In this document: positions 7,771 through 16,370 of the stretch, piece after piece
Layout: each line of letters begins with the position of its first letter
How positions within the stretch are numbered: position 1 is the first letter of the stretch
NCBI RefSeq assembly: GCF_001428365.1
Contig: NZ_LMSH01000003.1
Coordinates: forward strand, 113,524-177,523
Length of the DNA: 64,000 nucleotides
From: Arthrobacter sp. Soil763
GTDB lineage: Bacteria > Actinomycetota > Actinomycetes > Actinomycetales > Micrococcaceae
Direction: 5' to 3'
Position numbers and translations under genes: made by a program
The notes under the pieces: model-generated
What the model was told of the DNA's origin: nothing
Databases searched by the model: none
Seen by the model: the letters and a program-made list of their open reading frames with translations, nothing else

Positions 7771-10700
7771 GTGTTTTTTCTTGAACCGGAGGTACCGGGC
7801 GCGGCACCGGACCTGGTCTACTCCGCGAGTGACCTGGTGGTGGCCGCGGACTGCGAGTACCAGCTGCTCCGCAAGCTCGATGAGAAACTGGACCGCGCCG
7901 CCAAGGCGGACTTCGGGACCGACGAGATGCTCGAGCACGCGGCACGGCTGGGCGATCGGCATGAACAGAAGGTCCTGGACGCGTTCAAGGCCGAGTTCGG
8001 GCCGTGGGGCCCGGCCCGCGGTCGCGGCGTGTACGACGTCGTTCCCGCCGAGACCTTGGACCGTGCCACCCTCACCGCCAAGCACGAGGAATCCCTGGGG
8101 GCGTTGCGGGCCGGAGCCGACGTCGTTTTCCAGGCCGCCTTTTTCGACGGGCAGTTCCACGGCCGTTCCGACTTCCTGGTGCGCCAGGCCGACGGCGGCT
8201 ACGCCGTGTTCGACACCAAACTCGCCCGCCACGCCAAAGTGACGGCGCTGCTGCAGCTTGCCGCCTACGGGGACCAACTGCTGAAGGCGGGCATTCCGGT
8301 CGACCCGGCGGTGACCCTCGTGCTCGGCGCCACGGTGCAGCGGGCCGACGGCGGCTACGACAATGTCCGAAGCGATCACCGGCTGTCCGAGATCCTGCCG
8401 GTCTTCCGCGAACGGCGGGACCGCTTCCTTGCCCTGACCGCCGCACACATCGCACAGCCCGGAGCAGTTATCTGGGGTGCGGACGGCGTCAGTGCCTGCG
8501 GCCGGTGCGACTACTGCCAGGAGCAGGTGAAGGCCACCGACGACCTGCTGCTGGTGGCCCGGATGAACGCCGCGCAGCGGAAGATCCTCCACGGCGAGGG
8601 CATCTACACGGTCAGGCAGCTCGCGACGGCGACCCTGGCCAAGCCCACGTCGGTGCTGCAGCGGCTGCAGGACCAGGCGCGAATGCAGTCCGGCGTGGGA
8701 CCCGCCGACGGGCAGGTGCTGTACACCAAGGACGGCGAGGAGCATGTCCTCCGCTACGGCGTCCTCCCGGAGAACACCCTGGCCGAGCTTCCGCCGCCCA
8801 GCGCCGGCGACATCTTCTTCGACTTCGAGGGCGATCCGCTCTGGCAGGACACCGACACAGGCGTGTGGGGGTTGGAGTACCTCTTCGGCGTGATCGAGGC
8901 GCCGGCCGCACCGGGGGCCGCCGGGGTCTTCCGGCCGTTCTGGGCGCACAGCCGGGCGGCGGAGAAGCAGGCGTTCCTGGACTTTTTGGACTACGTCGAG
9001 AAGCGCCGGCGTGACTACCCGGACATGCACGTCTACCACTACGCCGCCTACGAGAAGACCGCCCTGCGCAAACTGTCGGTCCAGCACGTCGCCGGTGAGG
9101 ACGTCGTGGACGATTGGCTGCGGGAAGGACTGCTGGTGGATCTGTACCAGACCGTCCGGAACAGCATCCGCATCTCGGACAACTCGTACAGCATCAAGAA
9201 ACTCGAGCCGCTCTACATGGGCGCGCACCTCCGCACCGGCGACGTCAAGGACGCCGGCGCCTCCGTGGTGGCCTACGCCAAGTACTGCGCGGCCCGTGAC
9301 GAGCACCGCGCCGAGGACGCCGCCGCGATCCTGGCCGGCATCTCCGACTACAACGAATATGACTGCCTCTCCACCCTGGAACTGCGGAACTGGCTGCTGG
9401 ACCGCGCCCGGGAACGCGGCATCGAGCCCCGTGGCACGGGGGCGCAGGCCGACGCCGGGCGTGGTGACTCGGCGCCTGCGCCAACGCCGTCAGTGGACGT
9501 CGACAACGGCGGCGGGGAAGGATCGGCCGAGGCGGCACTGCTGACCTTCGCCGAGCCCGGCTCCACTTTGCCCGAGGCGGACCGCAAAGCCGTCGCGATG
9601 CTGGCCGCGGCCGTCAGCTACCACCGCCGGGAACGGAAATCGTTCTGGTGGGCGCATTTCGACCGGTGCGAACAGGGACCGGACACGCACGACCGGGACC
9701 GCAACGTCTTCCTGGTCGAAGCCGCCGAGGTCCTGGGCGACTGGCAGCAGGACGGCCGGAAACTGCCGGAGCGCCGGGTGAAGCTGACCGGCACCGTCAG
9801 TCCCGGCTCGGACCTGCGGAAAGGCAGCAAATGGTTCCGCATGTACGGGCAGCCGCTGCCGGCCGGACTCGCGGGCACCGGCAAGGACGGTAAAGGCCGG
9901 AACGGCTGGTTCGAAACCGAAGTCCTCGAACTGGGCCACGAGGATGGCAAGGACACGGTGATTATCCGGGACCGGCTGCACCGGAATATCGAACCGTACG
10001 CTGACCTGCCGATCGCGCTTACCGAAAACCAGCCGCTGGCCACCAAAAGTCTGGAGCAGGCCCTCGAATCGCTGGCCGACACCGTAGTGGCCGGCCTTAC
10101 CGGCGGCGGCCTCCCCAAGCACCCGGCGCTGGACCTGGTCCGCCGCCTGCCGCCCCGGCTCACCGGAGGGGCCGCCCTGCCGCGCCCCGGTGCGGGACCG
10201 GACCGCTTCGTCGACGCCATCACCGCCGCGGCCCTGGACCTCGACCACTCCTATCTGGCCGTGCAGGGCCCGCCGGGAACCGGTAAGACGTACGTGGGCT
10301 CGCACGTCATCGCCCGGCTCGTGGCCCGCGGCTGGAAGGTCGGCGTCGTCGGGCAGTCCCACGCGGTGGTGGAGAATCTGCTCACCACGGCGGTGACCAA
10401 GGCCGGCGTCGACCCCGCCCGGGTAGCCAAGGACGTCAAGCACAACAACCCGGTGGTCTGGACCTCGCGCACCGCCCAGGATGTGACGGCCCTGCTGGCC
10501 TCGCCGGGCGGCGCCCTCATCGGCGGCACCGCCTGGACGCTGACGGGGTCCACCGTTCCGCCCGGCGCCCTGGACCTGCTGGTGATCGACGAGGCCGGGC
10601 AGTTCTCGTTGGCCAATACGCTGGCGGTGTCCCAGGCGAGCAGCCGACTGCTCCTGCTGGGGGATCCGCAGCAGCTCCCGCAGGTCAGCCAGGGAAGGCA

Positions 10701-11394
10701 CCCGGAACCGGTCGACGAGTCGGCCCTGGGCTGGGTGTCTGCCGGGCACGCCACGCTCCCGCCGGAGCTGGGCTACTTCCTGGCCGATTCGTGGCGGATG
10801 CACTCCGAGCTGTGCCGGGCCGTCTCCGAACTCTCCTACGACGGCCGGCTGCACTCCGCGCCCTCCGCGGATTTGCGACGCCTCGACGGGGTGCCCGCCG
10901 GGATCGAAACCGTGCTGGTGCCGCACAGCGGAAACACGACGTCGTCTCCGGAAGAAGCCGCGGAGGTGGTCCGTCAGGTCCGCCGCCACTTTGGGCTGCA
11001 GTGGCATTGTGCCCCGGAGGAGGAGCGATCGTTGGGGCAGTCCGACCTGCTGGTGGTGGCGGCCTACAATGCCCAGGTGAACTTGGTCCGGGATGCCCTG
11101 GACGACGCCGGCCTGGCCGAGGTGCGCGTCGGCACGGTGGACAAGTTCCAGGGCCAGGAAGCCGCCGTCGTGATCGTGTCGATGGCCTGCTCGGCGGTGG
11201 CCGAGGCGCCGCGGGGCATGGAGTTCCTGCTCTCCCGCAACCGGATCAACGTGGCCATCTCGCGCGGACAGTGGCGCGCCGTCGTCGTCCGCTCCCCCGA
11301 GTTGACCAACTACCTGCCCGGCCGGCCGGAGGCCCTGGAGCAGCTCGGCGGCTTCATCGGCCTGTGCCAGCGGTCGGTGTCCGCCCCGTCGTAG
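7771..11394 (+). CDS. TM0106-type RecB-like nuclease fused to RNase H-like exonuclease and SF1 helicase
   Basis: A 1207-residue protein starting at GTG. Three catalytic parts can be read. (1) A RecB/Cas4-like PD-(D/E)xK nuclease, about residues 1-260, with D134, D148-x-K150 and a QLAAY motif. Cys28 plus C243, C246 and C249 (CGRCDYC) have the spacing used for a 4Fe-4S cluster in Cas4, AddB and Dna2 nucleases. (2) A DEDD-type RNase H_2 exonuclease (D351-F-E353, D531 in NEYDC). (3) A superfamily 1 helicase with Walker A GPPGTGKT (833-840), D940-E941, LLLGDPQQLPQ and a C-terminal RNRINVAISRG motif. The domain set resembles Dna2 and is known from TM0106-family proteins, presumably in DNA repair or replication-fork processing. 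A low-complexity linker lies near residues 550-580. Confidence 0.88.
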   Translation: MFFLEPEVPGAAPDLVYSASDLVVAADCEYQLLRKLDEKLDRAAKADFGTDEMLEHAARLGDRHEQKVLDAFKAEFGPWGPARGRGVYDVVPAETLDRATLTAKHEESLGALRAGADVVFQAAFFDGQFHGRSDFLVRQADGGYAVFDTKLARHAKVTALLQLAAYGDQLLKAGIPVDPAVTLVLGATVQRADGGYDNVRSDHRLSEILPVFRERRDRFLALTAAHIAQPGAVIWGADGVSACGRCDYCQEQVKATDDLLLVARMNAAQRKILHGEGIYTVRQLATATLAKPTSVLQRLQDQARMQSGVGPADGQVLYTKDGEEHVLRYGVLPENTLAELPPPSAGDIFFDFEGDPLWQDTDTGVWGLEYLFGVIEAPAAPGAAGVFRPFWAHSRAAEKQAFLDFLDYVEKRRRDYPDMHVYHYAAYEKTALRKLSVQHVAGEDVVDDWLREGLLVDLYQTVRNSIRISDNSYSIKKLEPLYMGAHLRTGDVKDAGASVVAYAKYCAARDEHRAEDAAAILAGISDYNEYDCLSTLELRNWLLDRARERGIEPRGTGAQADAGRGDSAPAPTPSVDVDNGGGEGSAEAALLTFAEPGSTLPEADRKAVAMLAAAVSYHRRERKSFWWAHFDRCEQGPDTHDRDRNVFLVEAAEVLGDWQQDGRKLPERRVKLTGTVSPGSDLRKGSKWFRMYGQPLPAGLAGTGKDGKGRNGWFETEVLELGHEDGKDTVIIRDRLHRNIEPYADLPIALTENQPLATKSLEQALESLADTVVAGLTGGGLPKHPALDLVRRLPPRLTGGAALPRPGAGPDRFVDAITAAALDLDHSYLAVQGPPGTGKTYVGSHVIARLVARGWKVGVVGQSHAVVENLLTTAVTKAGVDPARVAKDVKHNNPVVWTSRTAQDVTALLASPGGALIGGTAWTLTGSTVPPGALDLLVIDEAGQFSLANTLAVSQASSRLLLLGDPQQLPQVSQGRHPEPVDESALGWVSAGHATLPPELGYFLADSWRMHSELCRAVSELSYDGRLHSAPSADLRRLDGVPAGIETVLVPHSGNTTSSPEEAAEVVRQVRRHFGLQWHCAPEEERSLGQSDLLVVAAYNAQVNLVRDALDDAGLAEVRVGTVDKFQGQEAAVVIVSMACSAVAEAPRGMEFLLSRNRINVAISRGQWRAVVVRSPELTNYLPGRPEALEQLGGFIGLCQRSVSAPS

Positions 11395-11396
11395 CG

Positions 11397-11542
11397 GACG
11401 GACATGCCCATTCTCTGGCGTCCCTGACGGACATGCTCATTCTTTGCTTGTGTCCCTGACGGACATGCCCGTTGTTAAGCGCGAGGAGTGGACAGGATGG
11501 CATCCTGCCCACTCCTCGAGGCACCGGTCGGGCATGTCCGTC
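11397..11542. repeat. Imperfect direct and inverted GACGGACATG repeats
   Basis: Three direct copies of a unit beginning GACGGACATGCYC start at 11397, 11426 and 11458, spaced 29 and 32 bp. The first two also share CATTCT and end in GTCCCT. An inverted copy (CGGGCATGTCCGTC) lies at 11529-11542. Together with the hairpin at 11482-11518 they make a nested palindrome that fills the gap between the helicase gene and the Old Yellow Enzyme gene. I read this as an extragenic repeat of the REP/BIME kind; its genome-wide copy number cannot be seen here. Confidence 0.7.
11482..11518. terminator. Strong hairpin between convergent genes
   Basis: Two 18-base arms (CGAGGAGTGGACAGGATG and its complement with one mismatch) are separated by a single base. 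It lies between the stop of the helicase gene (+) and the stop of the Old Yellow Enzyme gene (-), so it can serve both as a transcription terminator. There is no clear U-tract on either side. Confidence 0.5.
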
Positions 11543-11571
11543 CGAAGAGGACCGCGACCGGACGGGAACCC

Positions 11572-12642
11572 TTAGTTCTGGTACGCCGGGTAGTCCGTGT
11601 AACCCTCGGCACCGTCGGTGTAGAAGGTGCCCGGGTTGGGCTCGTTCACGGGAAGCCCTTCGCGCCAGCGGCGGACCAGGTCCGGGTTGGCGATGGCCGG
11701 ACGTCCGACGACGACCGCGTCGGCGTGCCCGTCGGAGACCAGGGCACGGGCTTCTTCGCTGGTCGTGACGACGCCGAAGCCGGTGTTCACCAAGAAAGTG
11801 CCGTTGAACCGCGTACGCAGTTCCTGGACCAGCTCGCTGGTCGGTTCCTTGTGCAGGACGCTCAGGTAGGCCAGCTTCAGCGGCGCCAGCGCGTCCACGA
11901 GGTGGCCGTAGGTCTCGCGCACATCGGCGGCGTCCTGCTCCAGGGCGCCCTGAACGTTGTGTTCCGGCGAAATACGGATGCCAACGCGGTCCGCACCGAC
12001 GGCGTCCACGACGGCCTGGGCGACCTCGATGACAAAGCGGGCCCGGTTTTCGGGCGAGCCGCCGTAATTGTCGTCGCGCTGGTTAGCGGCCGGCGTCAGG
12101 AATTCGTGCAGCAGGTAACCGTTCGCGGAGTGCAGCTCGACGCCGTCGAATCCTGCCTCGATCGCCTTGCGGGATGCCTGGACAAATTCTTCGCGGATGG
12201 CGGGCAGTTCCTCGGTGGTCAGGGCGCGCGGGACCGGGAACGCCTGCTTGCCCTCGTAGGTACGGGTCTGGCCGTCGATGGCGATAGCGCTCGGCGCGAC
12301 AACTTCGTGTCCGCCGGTGGTGTCTTCGTGCGTAACGCGGCCTGCGTGCATGACCTGGGCAAAGATCCGGCCGCCCTCAGCGTGCACGGCGGCGGTCACA
12401 TCGGCCCAGCCCTTCAGCTGTTCCTCGGTCACCAGGCCGGGCTGGCCGGGGAAGCCGCGGCCGGCGGGGCTGGGGTAAGTGCCTTCGCTGACGATGAGTC
12501 CCAGGGAGGCGCGTTGCCGGTAGTGTTCCACGACCAGCGGCCCGGGCACACCTTTCCGGCCGGAACGAAGCCGGGTGAGCGGCGCCATCACAAGGCGGTT
12601 CGGCAGCTCCAACTGGCCAACGGTGAGAGTGGAAAACAGCAT
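11572..12642 (-). CDS. Old Yellow Enzyme family alkene reductase / NADH:flavin oxidoreductase
   Basis: A 356-residue FMN-dependent TIM-barrel enzyme. Family marks are the N-terminal LPNRLVMAPLTR, QVMHAGRVTH, the HSANGYLLHEFL segment (His and Asn bind the carbonyl of the substrate), the NYGGSPENRARF signature and the C-terminal FMN phosphate site near GHADAVVVGRPAIANPDL. Members such as NemA and xenobiotic reductases reduce activated C=C bonds, nitrate esters or nitroaromatics with NAD(P)H. The ATG at 12642 was chosen because GAAAGGA lies just upstream and homologues begin MLFSTLTVG-like; the upstream open frame is noise. A CAGTGG/CCACTG inverted repeat at 12658-12676, directly upstream, could be an operator. 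The gene appears to be monocistronic. Confidence 0.9.
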   Translation of the reverse strand: MLFSTLTVGQLELPNRLVMAPLTRLRSGRKGVPGPLVVEHYRQRASLGLIVSEGTYPSPAGRGFPGQPGLVTEEQLKGWADVTAAVHAEGGRIFAQVMHAGRVTHEDTTGGHEVVAPSAIAIDGQTRTYEGKQAFPVPRALTTEELPAIREEFVQASRKAIEAGFDGVELHSANGYLLHEFLTPAANQRDDNYGGSPENRARFVIEVAQAVVDAVGADRVGIRISPEHNVQGALEQDAADVRETYGHLVDALAPLKLAYLSVLHKEPTSELVQELRTRFNGTFLVNTGFGVVTTSEEARALVSDGHADAVVVGRPAIANPDLVRRWREGLPVNEPNPGTFYTDGAEGYTDYPAYQN

Positions 12643-12731
12643 GCGCGGTTCCTTTCGCAGTGGTTTGAGTCCACTGGCGACAGCATCAATGCGCCCGCAT
12701 CTATTCCGTCTGAGACTCGAATCACGCCGGG

Positions 12732-13667
12732 TCAGCGCGACCCCGGTGGCGCTCCCGGGCAACCCGCACCCTGGGGATTCTTGAGACAGTCGTCGGCGTA
12801 GTTGCGGGTGATGGAGCGCCACACGCTGACAGGGCGGGGCGGGGCGTTGAACTGTCCTTGGCCAGGAATTGGCAGCGGCGGACCGCCGTTGACGGAGTAG
12901 GTACCGAGGAACGAGGTGGTCAGCACCACCGAAAAGTCGCCGGTCCGGGTGTAGACGTGGCTGGTTGCCGTCTTCTCACCCCACCGGTCCTGAGGCAGCG
13001 GACCACCGGCTGAGTTTTGCGGGCCGAGCGTCGTGCCGTCACCGTAGTTCCAGGTGTATTGGACGGGTCTGGCCTCGATATGGACGTCCTGGGCCAGAAT
13101 CTTGATGTCGAATTGCTGCTCGGCGGCTTCGGCGTAGAAGTTCGTGTCCGCGCCCCGGAGGGTATGCGGGCTGGGCTGCGCGGTCACCCGGCCGGCGGAA
13201 ATCGGGAGCTTTTGGAACTCACTCTGAATCATTGCGGCGATGCGCGGCAACAGATCCTCTGGTCTGGCGTCGAAGAGGCATGTTGGACCGGAGTGGTAAC
13301 TCCACACCGGGTTGGGCACGCCTGCAGGAGCTTTTAGCCACGTGACCGGAATACCGTCCTTCCCGTCGGGCCCGTTTTTGCATTCAATGACCGTCTCAAG
13401 GCAATCGGCGTCGAAGTCGCCACCACCGAGGTGGCACTGGAGTTCGTATTTGTACTGAAAGGGGTCGGCTACTGGCGATCCGGGCGACGCCCAGACGAAT
13501 CTCCCCGAAGCCGGGTCGATTGCCCAGCCCCCCACGTCTATCGAATCTTCGCCCCAATCACCTGTTACGGGAGGTGATTGACCGTCCGCGATGGCGGAAG
13601 GCGCTGACACTAGTAGGGCGACGGGCAGTATTGCCGCCGTCAGCATTAGCCCACCCGGCTTCCTCAT
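12732..13667 (-). CDS. Secreted protein with a PKD-like domain
   Basis: A 311-residue protein with an N-terminal signal peptide (MRKPGGLMLTAAILPVALLVSAPSAIADG, cleavage probably after the Ala-rich end). The C-terminal half contains VQYTWNYGDGTT followed later by ATSHVYTRTGDFSVVLTT, the pattern of a PKD/Ig-like beta-sandwich. Four to six Cys residues (for example in ELQCHLGG, DCLETVIEC and PTCLFDA) suggest disulfides outside the cell. Its function is unknown; PKD folds usually mediate protein or carbohydrate contacts at the surface. It starts 4 bp after the stop of the DUF6318-like lipoprotein gene on the same strand, so the two are probably co-transcribed and may act together at the cell envelope. 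Confidence 0.75.
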   Translation of the reverse strand: MRKPGGLMLTAAILPVALLVSAPSAIADGQSPPVTGDWGEDSIDVGGWAIDPASGRFVWASPGSPVADPFQYKYELQCHLGGGDFDADCLETVIECKNGPDGKDGIPVTWLKAPAGVPNPVWSYHSGPTCLFDARPEDLLPRIAAMIQSEFQKLPISAGRVTAQPSPHTLRGADTNFYAEAAEQQFDIKILAQDVHIEARPVQYTWNYGDGTTLGPQNSAGGPLPQDRWGEKTATSHVYTRTGDFSVVLTTSFLGTYSVNGGPPLPIPGQGQFNAPPRPVSVWRSITRNYADDCLKNPQGAGCPGAPPGSR

Positions 13668-13671
13668 AGTC

Positions 13672-14331
13672 TTAACCGACTATGGGCTGAATGTTGTTAA
13701 CGAACCATGATCCGTTCCTATAGACGGAGAGCATCAAATTCCCTGTGTCGTCCGGCTTAGGATCTGACCGGTACAGCGTGCCATCAGGGTTGAAGTACGA
13801 GAGCGCAGATTGCGATACCTGTATCGCCACTTGATAGTTGCCATCGGGTGCGACGAGAAACGTTGTGCTGACTGCCGGGGTTGAAGTGCGGCCGCCCACT
13901 ATCCAACGCCCACCTTCGTGCCACCCCTTGATAACCGCTTTGGCTTTCTCACACGCCCGGCACGATGGACTCGTCAGCTCCGTGAGACGCGTGGTGTCAC
14001 CCGTTTCGTAGCCGTAGCTGAGGAGTTGGAACCAGTACCGGGCGAACGCCTCCAGACCTTCCTTCGTCTTCTTCTTCGCGGCCTCCGGCAGCACCGGTAC
14101 GGGGACATTTTGCGCTTTGCCTTTAGCATCGGCGGGCTTGTAACTAGGGGGCGCCGTGGCAGTCGCGCTCACCACCGGACTCGCGCTGGCGGAGGCCGAC
14201 GCTGAGGGAACCGGGGCCGCAGTCGGCGACGCTTGGCCGCTGGTGCAAGCGGACGTGGCCAGCACGAGGGCGGCGAGGAATGTGGCGGTAGCCGTGAATC
14301 GGCGGGTGGGGCTTGGAGTGCGAGATGTCAT
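13672..14331 (-). CDS. Lipoprotein of DUF6318-like type
   Basis: A 219-residue lipoprotein. The signal segment ends in ATSAC, a lipobox with Cys at about residue 29, followed by an Ala/Ser/Pro-rich spacer (about 30-75). The folded part (PVLPEAAKKKTKEGLEAFARYWFQLLSYGYETGD, then SCRAC and KGWHEGGRW) resembles DUF6318, a domain of unknown function in Arthrobacter-like lipoproteins with NTF2-like character. The two Cys in SPSCRAC are family-typical. It is the first gene of a pair with the secreted PKD protein. A perfect TTATCCACA nonamer occurs upstream at 14418-14426 but stands alone. Confidence 0.75.
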   Translation of the reverse strand: MTSRTPSPTRRFTATATFLAALVLATSACTSGQASPTAAPVPSASASASASPVVSATATAPPSYKPADAKGKAQNVPVPVLPEAAKKKTKEGLEAFARYWFQLLSYGYETGDTTRLTELTSPSCRACEKAKAVIKGWHEGGRWIVGGRTSTPAVSTTFLVAPDGNYQVAIQVSQSALSYFNPDGTLYRSDPKPDDTGNLMLSVYRNGSWFVNNIQPIVG

Positions 14332-14494
14332 GTTCAGCTAATCCCCCGATAGAAATCAAGACGCCTGAATCCAAACAATGCCTAAGGGTAACTGAGACCG
14401 CGATCCGGCCGTAAGAGTTATCCACACCCCTTTTTGCCCCACAGAGCGCACATGGTCACAGCAGGCGGACCTTGCGATTCCCGAGACGGCAAAG

Positions 14495-14556
14495 GGGCGT
14501 TGCAGAAGCCACGCTTCCGCAACGCCCAGCCGGCTGGCGGGGTCCTGCGACCCCGC
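14495..14556 (-). terminator. Double hairpin downstream of the DUF4190-type gene
   Basis: Two inverted repeats follow the stop of the gene at 14561-15229 in its reading direction. The first has 8-bp arms GCGGGGTC/GACCCCGC with a 4-base loop (14537-14556). The second has 9-bp arms GGGCGTTGC/GCAACGCCC with an inner GAAG/CTTC pair (14495-14527). A short run of T follows on the minus strand. Confidence 0.55.
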
Positions 14557-14560
14557 TGTC

Positions 14561-15229
14561 CTACTTCTTGCTGTCGGCGCCGAGCCCGGAGCCGCTGCAG
14601 CTTGCCATAGCCCCCTGGCCCGCTCCCGAGTTCTTGGAAATCGACTTTCCATCAATCAGGATTTCGCAGCCGACCTTCGCCGCGGCATTCGTGAAATCAC
14701 CGGTGACCGTCAGCGAGACGAACTCCGAATTCTTCACCGTCTGCTCCTTCTTCCAACCACCCATCACGTCCTCCGAGGACATCCCGCCGCTGGTCCAGTA
14801 GCTGACGGATGCCTTGCCGTTCGTAGTCACGACGTACTGCATCTTGTGCTCCGAGTTGAGCGCCTGGTCCGCCGAGGACACCGCGGCGGAGACGACGGCC
14901 ATCCAGATGGCGGCGATCACGATGGCCAGCACGCCAAGGACCAGGCCCGCGATCGCTGAACCCTTCTTGGCGAACTTGCGGGTGGCGCCGATGATGCCGA
15001 ACAGCACGGCGAGCGGACCCAGGATGAAAGCGATAACGCCCATCACCGGAATGAACGAGAAGACGACCGCCACGATGCCGATGACCAGGGCGGCGACGCC
15101 CCAGCCATTACCCCGCTGCGCCGGCGCAGCGGGAGTGGCACCGGAAGCAGTCGGAACGGCACCCGCGGACGAAACAGTCGACGTCGGCTGATCCGCGGCC
15201 GCGGTGCCGTGCGAATTGAAATTGCTCAT
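14561..15229 (-). CDS. DUF4190-type membrane protein with MmpS-like extracytoplasmic domain
   Basis: A 222-residue protein. After a polar Ala/Thr/Pro-rich N-terminus (about 1-40) come hydrophobic helices around residues 45-115 (GWGVAALVIGIVAVVFSFIP, FILGPLAVLFGIIGA, GSAIAGLVLGVLAIVIAAIW), the DUF4190 pattern. The remainder (about 130-222) reads like the small beta-sandwich of MmpS/DUF proteins: YVVTTNGKASVSYWTSGG, then VSLTVTGDF and VGCEILIDGKSISKN with two Cys that could pair. The ATG at 15229 has GGGGA upstream. Function unknown; the topology places the C-terminal domain outside the membrane. Monocistronic, followed by a double hairpin. Confidence 0.75.
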   Translation of the reverse strand: MSNFNSHGTAAADQPTSTVSSAGAVPTASGATPAAPAQRGNGWGVAALVIGIVAVVFSFIPVMGVIAFILGPLAVLFGIIGATRKFAKKGSAIAGLVLGVLAIVIAAIWMAVVSAAVSSADQALNSEHKMQYVVTTNGKASVSYWTSGGMSSEDVMGGWKKEQTVKNSEFVSLTVTGDFTNAAAKVGCEILIDGKSISKNSGAGQGAMASCSGSGLGADSKK

Positions 15230-15473
15230 GATTTCCCCATGTTTTCTGGCCAGGCTGCGCCTGGCGGTGAAGTGTCCGGGCCCGCGCGCCCCCAATGGCG
15301 CAAAGGCGCATCCTGCCAGCGGCCAAATACTCAGAATTTCCTGCGAATCGACCCGTGGCGGCGATGCAAACCGAACAAGGGAGACGGTAAGGACAGGGTC
15401 CGACAATAAAGCGTGAGGCCCGACAGCACACTTGGCTCTGGCGCTTTTCTACAGCACCCAGAACAATGGGCCC

Positions 15474-15908
15474 ATGATGTTCGAACACACAGACGGCAAC
15501 CCGATCCTGCGCCTGGAGGAGGACGATTCGTGGAAGCTTATTGAGGGAACACAGCACGGGCGGCTCGTGGTCACCGTCGCGGGGGAACCGGACATTTTTC
15601 CGGTGAATTACGCGGTCAGCGACAAGAAGTTGTATCTGCGCACCGCGCCGGGCAACAAGCTCGCCGAGCTGACTATCAATTCCAAGGTCCTGTTTGAAAC
15701 GGACGGCATCCTCTCCGACGAGGCCTGGTCGGTCGTGGTCCGCGGTACGGCCCGGGTCCTGGAGAACTCCGCAGACATCGCCGCCGCGGAAGCGCTGGGG
15801 CTCAAGCCGTGGGTGCCGACGCTCAAGGACTTCTACGTGGAGATCGCCCCGATCTCAGTCAGCGGCCGGCATTTCCAGTTCGGCGAACACCCCGAGCGGG
15901 AGATTTAG
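15474..15908 (+). CDS. Pyridoxamine 5'-phosphate oxidase family (FMN split-barrel) protein
   Basis: A 144-residue single-domain flavin-type beta-barrel. GRLVVTVAGEPDIFPVNYAV followed by LYLRTAPGNKL and VLFETDGI is the usual fold signature of the PNPOx-like split barrel (nitroimidazole-resistance type). Such proteins bind FMN or F420 and reduce or sequester varied substrates; the physiological substrate cannot be named. Two consecutive ATG codons (15474 and 15477) precede the domain; either may be the start, and the upstream open frame lacks conserved sequence. The gene ends 39 bp before vsr on the same strand. The 244 bp upstream contain no gene that I can see. Confidence 0.8.
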   Translation: MMFEHTDGNPILRLEEDDSWKLIEGTQHGRLVVTVAGEPDIFPVNYAVSDKKLYLRTAPGNKLAELTINSKVLFETDGILSDEAWSVVVRGTARVLENSADIAAAEALGLKPWVPTLKDFYVEIAPISVSGRHFQFGEHPEREI

Positions 15909-15947
15909 GCCGCCTCCGGAGCAAGGCCCGCCGCCTAGACTGAAGCC

Positions 15948-16370
15948 ATGGCGGACAGTCTGACCCCGGAGCGGCGCAGCTGGAACATGTCGCGCATCCG
16001 GGGCAAGAACACCAAGCCTGAATTGCTGGTCCGCCGGATGCTGCACGCCAAGGGGTACCGGTACCGTCTGCACGGCTCGGCCCGCGGCGGCCGCCTTCCG
16101 GGCAACCCCGACCTGGTTTTCGCCAGCCGCCGGAAGGTCATCTTCGTCAATGGCTGTTTTTGGCATTTTCACGGCTGCCGGGTCGGCCAGCACGCCCCGA
16201 AGTCCAATGCCGAGTTTTGGGAAACCAAACGGGCCAGGACCAGGGCGCGCGACGCCGAGCAGCGCCGGGCGCTGGAAGGCGCAGGGTGGGAGGTGCTCAC
16301 CGTGTGGGAGTGCGAACTCAAGGACCGCTCGGCCCTGGAACAACAGCTGGACAGCTTCCTGCGCAGCTAG
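15948..16370 (+). CDS. vsr: Very short patch repair endonuclease (Vsr)
   Basis: A 140-residue Vsr-type nuclease. Visible are the N-terminal MSRIRGKNTKPELLVRRMLH helix, then GNPDLVF (metal-binding Asp), RKVIFVNGCFWHFHGC (catalytic His and zinc-binding residues), and the C-terminal WEVLTVWECEL. Vsr nicks 5' of the T in T:G mismatches that arise by deamination of 5-methylcytosine in Dcm-type sites. No cytosine methyltransferase gene is beside it, which is unusual for the classical dcm-vsr arrangement, although orphan vsr genes occur in actinobacteria. Its stop overlaps the TetR gene stop within a CTAG tetramer. The 5mC-directed McrBC pair starts 1.1 kb away. Confidence 0.9.
   Translation: MADSLTPERRSWNMSRIRGKNTKPELLVRRMLHAKGYRYRLHGSARGGRLPGNPDLVFASRRKVIFVNGCFWHFHGCRVGQHAPKSNAEFWETKRARTRARDAEQRRALEGAGWEVLTVWECELKDRSALEQQLDSFLRS

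Noticed and set aside
4361..8242. A 1293-codon open frame on the plus strand opposite tex and the SOUL gene
   Set aside because: It is antisense to well-recognised genes, has an Arg/Gly/Gln-rich composition typical of GC-rich shadow frames and no family resemblance.
14418..14426. Perfect TTATCCACA DnaA box as sign of a replication origin
   Set aside because: It is a single box with no cluster, no AT-rich unwinding element and no dnaA, dnaN or parAB genes nearby.
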